From: an uncultured Microbacteriaceae bacterium
GTDB taxonomy: Bacteria; Actinomycetota; Actinomycetes; Actinomycetales; Microbacteriaceae
Direction: 5' to 3'
NCBI GenBank assembly: GCA_947487835.1
Contig: CANKXX010000005.1
Location: forward strand, 186,001 to 250,000
DNA: 64,000 nt
A program made the translations under genes and the position numbers. This document shows positions 40,216 to 50,455 of the stretch, piece after piece; position 1 is the first letter of the stretch, and each line of letters begins with the position of its first letter. The notes under the pieces are model-generated. The model was not told the origin of the DNA. It saw nothing but the letters and a program-made list of their open reading frames with translations, and made no database searches.

Positions 40216-41481
40216 TCAGCCGACGGCGGGCGCCATCCTGCCGCGTCGCCTGCCCAGCCGCCTGCGGAGGGCGGGCTCGGGAGCCGGGAGCAGGTCGTCC
40301 CGCATGAATCGCGCCACGGCGGCGAGCGCCGGCGAGCGCGGGGCGACGTCGCGCAGGGTCGCCCCGGCCAGCAGGGCCGCGTCGGCCGCGGCCTGATCGT
40401 GGGGCACGAGGACCGGGCGCTCGATGCCGCCGAAGCGGAGCAGGGTCTGCGCCACCTGGCCGCCGGGGTTCAGGCCCACCACGCTCGCCCGCACGCGGTT
40501 CGCCACGACGGTCAGCCGCTGCCCGTCGAGCAGCTCGACGAGGTCGGCGTGGGTGCGGAGGAAGCGCGCGAGGCCCACCGGGTCGGCCGACGCCACCGCG
40601 ACGACGTGGTCAGCGCCCTGCAGCGCGGCGATGGTGGCGGCGTTCCGCCGCGGAGCGAACAGGTCGCTCGAGATCTCCTCGTCGCGCTCGAGGCTGAAGC
40701 CCGTGTCGATGACCACGTACTCCGCCCACGTCCGGCAGACGGCGAGGGTGCGGCGCACCCTGTCCTCCGACAGCTCCGGCCACCGGTCGGGCCTCGCGAT
40801 GCCGGTCAACACCCGGAAGCCGCCGGCCCCGCCGTAGGTCTGCGCCACGCGGTCGAGCTCGGCGGTGGTCAGACTGTCCGAGCCGGCCAGCCGGCACGCG
40901 GCAGCGAAGCCGGGCGCCTCGTCCAGCAGCCCGAGGGCCGGCGCGACGGTGCCGCCGTAGGGGTCCGCGTCGAGCAGGGCGACCCTCCGCCCGGCCGCCG
41001 CGAGCTCGGCGGCAAGCGTGATGGCGATGGTGCTGCGACCCGGCGCTCCCGCCGGACCCCACACCGCGAGCACGCGGGACCCGCGCTCACCGTCGTCGGC
41101 GCCCCCGCCGCCGTCGCCCGCCCGCTCGGACTGCGGGGTGCGCAGCGGAGCGGCGCTGAGCAGCGGCTCGATGTCCGACCACGGCGCGTCCGCGTCGATC
41201 ACCTCGTGCAGGCCGACGGTCACGGCGTTGCGCCGCTCCCGCTCCGTGGCCGCCAGGGCGATCACCCGCACCCCCCGCCGGTCGCAGGCCTGGAGGACTC
41301 CGGCGGTGAGGCTCCGCGGCCCCGCGTTCACCAGCACGACGTCGGCCGGCGCGGCGTCCACGGCGGCGATCACGTCCTCCGCGCCCGCGACCCTGCCGAG
41401 TACGTCGTGGCCTCCGGCGACGATGTCCCGGAGCAGCCGGTCCTCGGTCACCGGGTCGAGCGCGAGCAGGATGCCGGTCAT
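40216..41481 (-). CDS. CpaE/MinD-like P-loop ATPase homologue with altered Walker A
   Basis: A 421-residue protein. The N-terminal part (about 1-125) looks receiver-like (ILLALDPVTEDRLLRDIVAG, ADVVLVNAGPRSLTAG) without a clear phospho-Asp. Residues ~160-400 form a ParA/MinD-type domain (VLAVWGPAGAPGRSTIAITL, VALLDADPYGGTVAPALG, TWAEYVVIDTGF). The P-loop has Arg where the catalytic Lys of GKT/GKS should be (APGRST), so nucleotide hydrolysis is doubtful. ATG 41481 lies 1 bp after the stop of the SAF-domain gene. CpaE relatives position Flp/Tad pili; no other tad genes lie near. Confidence 0.8.
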   Translation of the reverse strand: MTGILLALDPVTEDRLLRDIVAGGHDVLGRVAGAEDVIAAVDAAPADVVLVNAGPRSLTAGVLQACDRRGVRVIALAATERERRNAVTVGLHEVIDADAPWSDIEPLLSAAPLRTPQSERAGDGGGGADDGERGSRVLAVWGPAGAPGRSTIAITLAAELAAAGRRVALLDADPYGGTVAPALGLLDEAPGFAAACRLAGSDSLTTAELDRVAQTYGGAGGFRVLTGIARPDRWPELSEDRVRRTLAVCRTWAEYVVIDTGFSLERDEEISSDLFAPRRNAATIAALQGADHVVAVASADPVGLARFLRTHADLVELLDGQRLTVVANRVRASVVGLNPGGQVAQTLLRFGGIERPVLVPHDQAAADAALLAGATLRDVAPRSPALAAVARFMRDDLLPAPEPALRRRLGRRRGRMAPAVG

Positions 41482-41482
41482 G

Positions 41483-42175
41483 TCACTCCCCGTCGTCGGC
41501 CGGCGGTGCGGGCGGCGCGGTCTCCCCGGCGCCGGCCGGGGGCGCGGGGGCGGCCGGGACCAGCGAGACCGCGTCACCGTTCGCGATACTCTCGAGCACG
41601 CGCGCCACCCTGTCCCGGGGTACGAGCACCTCGACGGACTCCGCCGACCCGTCGCCCACGAGACCGTCGTCCTCGAGCACCCGCACCACCGTCGCCGCGG
41701 GCACGAGAACGCCGGGTGGGCCGAACACGCCGCCCTCCCCCTCGCGGGCGGCCCACAGGTCGACCAGCCGCCCCGCCGTCACGCCGCGCGGCAGCCGCCC
41801 GGTGCTCGCCACCACCACCGGGGACGCGTCGACGGCGGTGGCGTCGGCCACGGCGCCCGCCGGCAGCAGCTCCCCCTCCTGCACCGTGCGGGTCAGCACG
41901 ACCCCCTCCGGCGGCAGGTCGCCGGGCGACAGGTAGTTCCGTTCGGCGCGGCCGAGCCGCACCTGGGCGATCGCGAGCGCGTCCGGATCCACCGTCTCGC
42001 CCGCCGCGAGGGTCTGCGTCGCCGCGTAGACGGGCCGCGTGCGCTCTGCGGCGGAGACGAGCAGGGTGACGCCGAGCACGGAGGCGATCACGAGCACGAG
42101 GCCGACGGCGAAGCGCGGGTCGAACCAGAAGCGCCCGCGACCCCGCGGGAGACGAAGCCGGGAAAGCGGTGCCAT
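41483..42175 (-). CDS. SAF-domain (CpaB/RcpC-like) protein
   Basis: A 230-residue protein. One membrane helix near residues 22-45 (VGLVLVIASVLGVTLLVSAA) is followed by a SAF/CpaB-like domain (YAATQTLAAGETVDPDALAI, LSPGDLPPEGVVLTRTVQEG) and a periplasmic C-terminal part ending in a Pro/Ala-rich tail. In Flp pilus systems CpaB lies in the outer complex and is thought to help assembly. ATG 42175 is chosen over an upstream start 22 codons earlier because the protein begins MAPLSRLRLP there. It forms a two-gene unit with the CpaE-like gene. Confidence 0.78.
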   Translation of the reverse strand: MAPLSRLRLPRGRGRFWFDPRFAVGLVLVIASVLGVTLLVSAAERTRPVYAATQTLAAGETVDPDALAIAQVRLGRAERNYLSPGDLPPEGVVLTRTVQEGELLPAGAVADATAVDASPVVVASTGRLPRGVTAGRLVDLWAAREGEGGVFGPPGVLVPAATVVRVLEDDGLVGDGSAESVEVLVPRDRVARVLESIANGDAVSLVPAAPAPPAGAGETAPPAPPADDGE

Positions 42176-42261
42176 GAGACCATGCTGAGCGCGCAAGGCG
42201 GCACCCGCGCGACTTATCCACAGCCCCGTTCCGCCGTCCACCCCCGCTCCATAATCGAGCC

Positions 42262-42540
42262 ATGAGCGACCCCACCCCGCACGATGCCCTCGGCCGGTTC
42301 CTGACCCTCGCCGACGTCGCCGAGGTCCTAAACGTGTCGACGCGGCAGGCGTACGCGCTCGTGCGCTCCGGCGAGCTGCCCGCCATCAAGGTCGGCGGGC
42401 GGGGGCAGTGGCGCATCGAGCGCAGCGTGCTCGAGTCCTACATCGAGGCGAAGTACGAGGAGAGCCGGCGGCTCAGCCTCTGGAAGCAGTCCGACTACGG
42501 CGGCCTGCCTGAGCTGTCGGACGGACGCATCCTCGACTGA
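42262..42540 (+). CDS. Small excisionase-type HTH DNA-binding protein
   Basis: A 92-residue protein. The winged HTH of the MerR/excisionase type spans ~12-70 (RFLTLADVAEVLNVSTRQAY, ALVRSGELPAIKVGGRGQWR, IERSVLESYIEAKYEE), with a short acidic/aromatic tail. Actinobacterial relatives of this size (BldC-like in type, not identical) are transcription factors, and no phage genes lie here. It starts at ATG 42262. It is divergent from the SAF gene and converges on the frameshifted gene. Confidence 0.85.
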   Translation: MSDPTPHDALGRFLTLADVAEVLNVSTRQAYALVRSGELPAIKVGGRGQWRIERSVLESYIEAKYEESRRLSLWKQSDYGGLPELSDGRILD

Positions 42541-42550
42541 GCCCGTCCGG

Positions 42551-43155
42551 TCAGACGCGCACGAGCGCGACGCGGTCGATGGCGACGACCCGGTACGCGG
42601 TGACCGCGCTCTCCCGGCGCGGCGAGCCCGGTTCGTGCAGCGCGACGTCGCAGTGGTCCCGGCCGACCCGGTCGATCGTGCCGTGGAGCACCGTCTCCGG
42701 CAGGTGCAGCTCGAGCGGGGTCCGCCGCCGGCAGAGGTCGCGCAGCACGAAGGGCAGCCCGAGCCGGTCGGTGATGCCCCGGGTCGGACCGGGCTCCCCC
42801 AGGCTCCGGCGCACCTGGCGCCGGTCGAGCAGGAGGGACGAGACGCCCCGGACGGGCAGGATGCACTGCGACCTCGCCCCGGAGGGGGGCTGCCCTCCAC
42901 GACGAGGTCGCCCGCCAGCCAGTCGCGCCCGAAGGTGCGTGGGTGCACGTCGATCACCAGGCCGGTCGTGAGCAGGATGCGCACCGGCTCCGGCTCCTCG
43001 CCGGGATCCGCGCGGGCGAGTGCCGCGAGCCGGTCCCGGAGCGCGAGCCGCCCGAGCCGCAGCCGCTCCTCCTCCGCGAGGAGCTCGTCCTCCTCGGCGC
43101 TCCACCCCTGCTCGAGCTGACTCTCGAGGTCGTCGAACAGGTCGTCCCAGCGCAT
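42551..43155 (-). pseudogene. Conserved actinobacterial hypothetical, frameshifted in C6 run
   Basis: Two overlapping reading frames together make one ~201-residue protein. The N-terminal part (MRWDDLFDDLESQLEQGWSA, RLALRDRLAALARADPGEEP, VIDVHPRTFGRDWLAGDLVV) begins at ATG 43155. It passes into a run of six G on the + strand at 42884-42889. Afterwards the next frame continues with SQCILPVRGVSSLLLDRRQV, RELCRRR-like segments and VTAYRVVAIDRVALVRV to the stop at 42551. Restoring one base in the C run fuses them as ...EGSPPSGARSQC.... It may be a real frameshift or a base-calling error in the homopolymer. Family and function are unknown. Confidence 0.7.
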
Positions 43156-43303
43156 GCGGCACACGGTAACGGCGCCCTCCGGCGCTCCGGCGCAGTTATC
43201 CACAGCGCCCGTTTTAGGGATTTACAGTCCGCGCGGCCGGTGCCAATCTGATTGCCCTGGACGCCGCCCCCGCACGGGGGCGCGGCGGACGAGTGGGGGT
43301 TCG

Positions 43304-43768
43304 ATGATGACACGACCGCTGCCGCATGACGAGTTGCCGGCCCGAGGCACGGTGGCGGATAAAGCCGCCACGGCCGGGCGATTCGACGTCGACGACTTCT
43401 TCGGCCACCAGCCCTCACGGTCCGCCGAGCTGCCGCCGCCCGAGCCGCTGATCGAGAACCTCACCCGCTGCGTCATCGAGGTACTCGCCGGCGCCCGCGA
43501 CCTCGACCAGATCGCCCGCTGGGTCAGCGACGACGTGTACCGGCACCTGCTGAAGCGCGTCGTCCTCTCGGCCCGCGCCCGCAGGGTCAAGGGACGGCAG
43601 CCGACGCGCCCGTCCTTCACCATGGGCCCGGTGAGCCTGTGCCGGCCGCGGGACGGCGTCGTCGAGGCCGTCGTCGTCGTGCACAGCCGGGCGCGGTCCC
43701 GCGCCGTCGCGGTACGGCTCGAGGGCCTGGACCGGCGCTGGCGCGCGACCGCGATCCACGTGCTCTGA
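43304..43768 (+). CDS. Rv3235 family protein
   Basis: A 154-residue protein of the actinobacterial Rv3235/DUF6459 type. A low-complexity N-terminus is followed by LIENLTRCVIEVLAGARDLD, QIARWVSDDVYRHLLKRVVL, VSLCRPRDGVVEAVVVVHSR and a C-terminal VRLEGLDRRWRATAIHVL. The family is always encoded close to secA, as here (206 bp away, convergent). Its role is unknown. ATG 43304 (or ATG 43307) follows GGGGGT at a normal distance; the open frame before it is not conserved sequence. Confidence 0.85.
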   Translation: MMTRPLPHDELPARGTVADKAATAGRFDVDDFFGHQPSRSAELPPPEPLIENLTRCVIEVLAGARDLDQIARWVSDDVYRHLLKRVVLSARARRVKGRQPTRPSFTMGPVSLCRPRDGVVEAVVVVHSRARSRAVAVRLEGLDRRWRATAIHVL

Positions 43769-43788
43769 GACACCCGACGGGCCGGCAC

Positions 43789-43874
43789 CGACGCTTCGAC
43801 AAGCTCAGCGACCGTGAGCGACGGGCAGCGACGGGCAGCGAACGGACCACCCGGTCCCTGAGCCTGTCGAAAGG
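43789..43874. repeat. Inverted pair of dispersed TTCGACA repeats
   Basis: The left copy CTTCGACAAGCTCAGCGACCG (43794-43814, + orientation) and the right copy (reverse complement of TTTCGACAGGCTCAGGGACCG, 43852-43872) face each other about 38 bp apart. Between them GCAGCGACGG repeats twice. This is the same element family as at 61988-62224 and 63840-63915. It lies between the Rv3235 gene and the secA terminator. Confidence 0.8.
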
Positions 43875-43910
43875 AGGCAACGTCACCCGGGATTTCCCCG
43901 CACACACGCG

Positions 43911-43944
43911 ACGGCGCCCGCTCCCTCGGGGGAACGGGCGCCGT
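43911..43944. terminator. secA terminator
   Basis: 14-bp stem ACGGCGCCCGCTCC / GGAACGGGCGCCGT (one mismatch), about 30 bp beyond the secA stop, in the gap with the convergent Rv3235 gene. Confidence 0.7.
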
Positions 43945-43973
43945 TGTGCGGTGCGCCGGGTGGCGCGGCTCCG

Positions 43974-46814
<2,841 letters not shown>

Positions 46815-47035
46815 CGATGATCTCCAATGCCGGTTCGGGCGGGGAAAGCGCCCATGTCGTGGGGTGCCGGATCGGCACGCGCGCGCGTCGGCGGGCGGCC
46901 GACAGGCCTTAACATGCTAGCCGCTGTGACCTGGCCGTTACCTCATGCGCGCCACCCCCGTTCGGCCGGGTTCCGGGGTGGGGCCGCGGGATGCGGAGCG
47001 GAGTGCGCCGGGACTGGCCCGGAACCCGGACGCGG

Positions 47036-47071
47036 CGGAGCCCCCGCGCCGGGAGAGGCGCGGGGGCTCCG
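47036..47071. terminator. hpf terminator
   Basis: Perfect 15-bp stem CGGAGCCCCCGCGCC / GGCGCGGGGGCTCCG with loop GGGAGA, 20 bp beyond the hpf stop. It separates hpf from secA. The rest of 46815-47035 shows no gene or motif that I can support. Confidence 0.85.
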
Positions 47072-47090
47072 GGGACGGTTCGTTGGACCG

Positions 47091-47759
47091 CTACGACCCG
47101 GCGGGCTGCTGCACCACGGAGTCGAGGCTGATCACGCCGTAGTCCCAGCCCTGCCTGCGGTAGACGACGCTCGGGCGGTCGGTCTCCGCATCCACGAACA
47201 GGAAGAACGCGTGGCCGACGAGCTCCATGTGGTCGAGCGCCTCGTGCGTCGTCATGGACTGCGACGGGAAGACCTTCTGCCGCACGACGACCGGCGAGTA
47301 CTCCTCCTCGCCCGGCTCCGGCTCCTGGTCGGCCGGCGCGACGCTCGGCCCGTTCACGCGCTCGATGAGCTCGGCCTCGGCGGGCTCGAGGTCGATGACG
47401 GCGAAGCCCCCGGTCGCCGCCTCGTGCAATGACACCGGCCGATGCTGGCCGCGGTGGATCTTCTTCCGATCCTTCGCCCGGCGCACCCGTTCGAGCATGC
47501 GCCCGATGGCGAGGTCGAAGGCCGCGAACTTGTCCGCGGCGCTGGACTCGGCGCGCACGACGGGGCCGGGTCCGATCAGGGTGAGCTCGACGCGGTCGTC
47601 GCTGTTCGAGCCGCCGGACTTCTCCGCATGCCGCGTCACCTTGATGTCGAGAGAAATGGCACGGTCGGCGAGCTGGGCGACCTTCTCCGCCTTCTCCGAA
47701 GCGTAGGTGCGGAACCGATCAGTGATCTCCGCGTTGCGTCCGGTGATGTTGATGTCCAT
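47091..47759 (-). CDS. hpf: Ribosome hibernation promoting factor (long HPF)
   Basis: A 222-residue long-form HPF/RaiA. The N-terminal ribosome-binding domain is at ~1-110 (MDINITGRNAEITDRFRTYA, AIGRMLERVRRAKDRKK), a linker follows, and the C-terminal dimerisation domain is at ~165-222 (VVRQKVFPSQSMTTHEALDH, MELVGHAFFLFVDAETDRPS, VVYRRQGWDYGVISL). It stops translation and joins 70S ribosomes into 100S pairs in stationary phase. ATG 47759 is chosen because the domain starts there. Gene order comF-hpf-secA is as in mycobacteria. Confidence 0.96.
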   Translation of the reverse strand: MDINITGRNAEITDRFRTYASEKAEKVAQLADRAISLDIKVTRHAEKSGGSNSDDRVELTLIGPGPVVRAESSAADKFAAFDLAIGRMLERVRRAKDRKKIHRGQHRPVSLHEAATGGFAVIDLEPAEAELIERVNGPSVAPADQEPEPGEEEYSPVVVRQKVFPSQSMTTHEALDHMELVGHAFFLFVDAETDRPSVVYRRQGWDYGVISLDSVVQQPAGS

Positions 47760-47912
47760 GTCGACCTCCCAGTTGTTCACGTCGGCGAACCGCCCTGGCG
47801 AGTATCGGAAGGGCGATCTGTTACGCCTTTCGTCCCAACCGTAGGGCACCCGCCTCCGTCGTGCGACCGGGGGACACTGGGAATCGGACTGGTTCCGCCG
47901 CCCGGGGCGCGG

Positions 47913-48629
47913 TCATCTCCGCCGCGGCACGCGGGCGAGCACCGCGGCTCCCAGGACCGCTCCCCCGGCCTCCGTCGCGGCCCTCGCCGCCTCCCGCAGC
48001 GTCGCCCCGGTGGTGAGCACGTCGTCCACGATCAGCAGGCGGCGGCCGGCGAGGACGGGGCGGCCGCGGAGGGCGCCGCGCAGGTTCCGCTCACGTTCCG
48101 CCGCCGGGAGCCCGGCCTGGTCGCGGGTCCGGCGGGCGACGCGGAGCCCCGCCACGACCGGGGCCCCGACTCCGGCCCGGCGGAGCAGGAGTCGGACCGG
48201 GTCGTAGCCGCGCGCCCGCATCGCCCTCCGCGAGGACGGCACGGGAAGCAGGGCCACATCGCCGGCCGAGGCCGCGATCGCGGCGCGCACCGCGAGCCCG
48301 AGCGGCTCGGCGAGCGCGCGGGCGACGTCGGTGCGACCCCGCTCCTTGAGCGCGGAGAGCAGCCGGGGCACGACGCCGTCGTACTCGAGGGCCGCCCACA
48401 CGGGGATGCCGCCGCCGGGCAGGGCTATCGGCATCACCGTGCCCGTCGCCGTGCCGGCCGCCCCCGGTGCGAGCTGGGCGGCGCAGCGGCCGCACACCGC
48501 ACGGTCGGCCGCGCCGCAGCCGCCGCACTCGGTGGGCAGCAGCAGCGCGAGCGCGTCGGCGAGCGCCACGCGCACCAGGGGCAGCGGAGCGGGTGACCTC
48601 GGAAGCGGCGGGCCGGGCGGTCGGGTCAT
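47913..48629 (-). CDS. comF: ComF family phosphoribosyltransferase-like protein
   Basis: A 238-residue ComF-type protein. An N-terminal zinc cluster lies near residues 33-50 (LPTECGGCGAADRAVCGRC), followed by a PRTase-like fold with the PRPP loop LLIVDDVLTTGATLREA and the segment LLPVPSSRRAMRARGYDPV. Homologues matter for DNA uptake or purine-like metabolism in some bacteria; the role in actinobacteria is unclear. ATG 48629 is preferred: the open frame continues upstream but in sequence that belongs to lpqB in another frame. It is encoded between lpqB and hpf. Confidence 0.88.
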   Translation of the reverse strand: MTRPPGPPLPRSPAPLPLVRVALADALALLLPTECGGCGAADRAVCGRCAAQLAPGAAGTATGTVMPIALPGGGIPVWAALEYDGVVPRLLSALKERGRTDVARALAEPLGLAVRAAIAASAGDVALLPVPSSRRAMRARGYDPVRLLLRRAGVGAPVVAGLRVARRTRDQAGLPAAERERNLRGALRGRPVLAGRRLLIVDDVLTTGATLREAARAATEAGGAVLGAAVLARVPRRR

Positions 48630-48739
48630 CCGTGCATCCTGCCGCCCCCTCGGCGCCCGTGTCCGGGCGCCCGCCACGGGGTGTACGGCGAGGCCGCACG
48701 GCGGATCGGGGAGGACGGGATGCGACGCGAGCGGACGGC

Positions 48740-50455
48740 TCAGCGCTGGGTGGCGAGCACGGCGACGCCGGAGCCGGCCCGCTGCCAGCCGTTGCCCCGC
48801 GGGACCTGGAGCAGGCCCTCCTCCGTGAGCACGCGCAGGTTCGACCGGCCGTTGCCGCCGACGATCGAAACGGCACCCGGCACCTCGCCCAGGTCGACGA
48901 CCCTGCCGCTCACCTGCTGCACGGTGACGACGGGATCCTCGCTCCCGGCCGACCGGGTGAGCGTCGCGACCGTGACGTTGTCCACCCAGGTGGCATCGAT
49001 GGGTGCGCCCGCCTCCGCGTCCAGCTCGAGCACGGGGCTGGTCAGCCGCAGCGGGACGCCGTTCTCGTCCCGCACGATCGACGCGACCGCGAGCCGCGCG
49101 CCCTGGGCGGAGTCGAGCAGCGCGAGCAGACGCGCGCCGTCGCGGGACACGTCGATGGACACGATGCGGGCTCCCTCGCCCCAGGAGGTGCCGACCGCGC
49201 TGCCCTCGCCGGTGGGCCCGAAGGCGAGGACGGCCGTCGGGTCCTCGGCGGGCACGCTCCAGAGAATGCCCTCGGAGTCGAGCGACGGCGGGATCAGGCC
49301 CGTGCGGGCGTCGACGAGCAGCGGTTCCTCGTCGCGGCGCACGATCCAGGCGCCCGCGGTATTCAGCACGGCGGCGGACACCTCGTCCGCGCCGAGGGTC
49401 ACCGAGGTCGGCTTCAGCGCGGCGATGCTCTCGCCCACGACGGGCAGCGGCTGCGCCTCGCCGTTGGTGAGGAACCCGAACGTGCCGCCCGCGAGCACGA
49501 GCGGCGAGCCGTCGACCTGGGGATCGGTCGCGGGGCCCGCGCCGCCGAGGTCGGGGATCGTGGTCGGGGTGCGCTCGATGCGCACCTCGACGTTCTGGAT
49601 GCTGAGCACGCTCGAGAGCGTCGAGGTCAGCTGCAGCTTCATGCGCTGCAGGGCCACGGTGTCCGCGCGCGCCTCGGCGGAGAGGTCGACGATCGCCCTG
49701 CCGTTCTCCACGTTGACGAGCAGCGCCTCCGTGCCCTCGGGGAACGCGGTGACCACGGCGGGCGGCTGCATCCACTCGCCGGGTCCGGCGAGTAGCCCAC
49801 GCACCAGGCGCGAACTCGTGGTGGCGAGGTTGGGGAACCAGCGCAGGTCGGGCACGAGGTTCTGGAAGCCCGGGGCGAAGAAGTAGAGCGGGTACGCCTC
49901 GAAGATGTCGTCGAAGTACTGCTCGGTTAGCACGATGCCGTCGGGGGTCTCGGCGATGCGCCACTCCCCCCGTTGCTGCACCATCTCGAACGAGACGGTC
50001 GCCGATTGCGGCGACGCGAGCGACGTGTACTGCCCGCTCGCGTCGACGGACGCGGTCGCCGTGAAGTTCAGCTCGAACGAGTTCTCGTCGAGCTGGGCGG
50101 TGGACTGCTGGCCGGACCGGACGAGCACCCCGGCGTTGGGGTCCCACTCGTCGGCGAAGCCCGTGGAGAGGAACTGGCGGGCGACGGCGTAGGAACCCTG
50201 CGGCCCGATGGCGGCCTGGACGAAGCCGGTGATGATCTGCTCCGGCGTCCCGCCCTCGACCGGCCCGTTCGGCTGGAAGACGAGCTCCGGGGCCTCGCCG
50301 CCACCGACCTCGCCCGCCCCGGCGACGCTGCCCGACGTCGGGATGGCGATGCAGCCGGACAGGAGCACGGAGACGGCGGCCAGCAGCGCGGCCACGCCGA
50401 CGCGCGCCCGGGCGAGCCGTCGCCGGGGGGCGACGCGGCCGTCGTCACGCGCCAT
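48740..50455 (-). CDS. lpqB: MtrAB-associated lipoprotein LpqB
   Basis: A 571-residue lipoprotein. The signal peptide ends in lipobox LLSGC (Cys at about residue 35). A GerMN domain is at ~190-300 (VVTAFPEGTEALLVNVENGR, AIVDLSAEARADTVALQRMK), and a beta-propeller-like C-terminal part follows. It modulates the MtrB sensor from outside the membrane, affecting cell division and osmotic and antibiotic tolerance. ATG 50455 overlaps the mtrB end by 11 bp, so the two are coupled. Confidence 0.94.
   Translation of the reverse strand: MARDDGRVAPRRRLARARVGVAALLAAVSVLLSGCIAIPTSGSVAGAGEVGGGEAPELVFQPNGPVEGGTPEQIITGFVQAAIGPQGSYAVARQFLSTGFADEWDPNAGVLVRSGQQSTAQLDENSFELNFTATASVDASGQYTSLASPQSATVSFEMVQQRGEWRIAETPDGIVLTEQYFDDIFEAYPLYFFAPGFQNLVPDLRWFPNLATTSSRLVRGLLAGPGEWMQPPAVVTAFPEGTEALLVNVENGRAIVDLSAEARADTVALQRMKLQLTSTLSSVLSIQNVEVRIERTPTTIPDLGGAGPATDPQVDGSPLVLAGGTFGFLTNGEAQPLPVVGESIAALKPTSVTLGADEVSAAVLNTAGAWIVRRDEEPLLVDARTGLIPPSLDSEGILWSVPAEDPTAVLAFGPTGEGSAVGTSWGEGARIVSIDVSRDGARLLALLDSAQGARLAVASIVRDENGVPLRLTSPVLELDAEAGAPIDATWVDNVTVATLTRSAGSEDPVVTVQQVSGRVVDLGEVPGAVSIVGGNGRSNLRVLTEEGLLQVPRGNGWQRAGSGVAVLATQR

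Noticed and set aside
42262-42540. Phage excisionase
   Set aside because: The HTH type is shared with chromosomal regulators and there is no recombinase gene beside it.
43789-43874. CRISPR array
   Set aside because: The repeats are few, face each other, and have no regular spacers or cas genes; they are dispersed palindromic elements.
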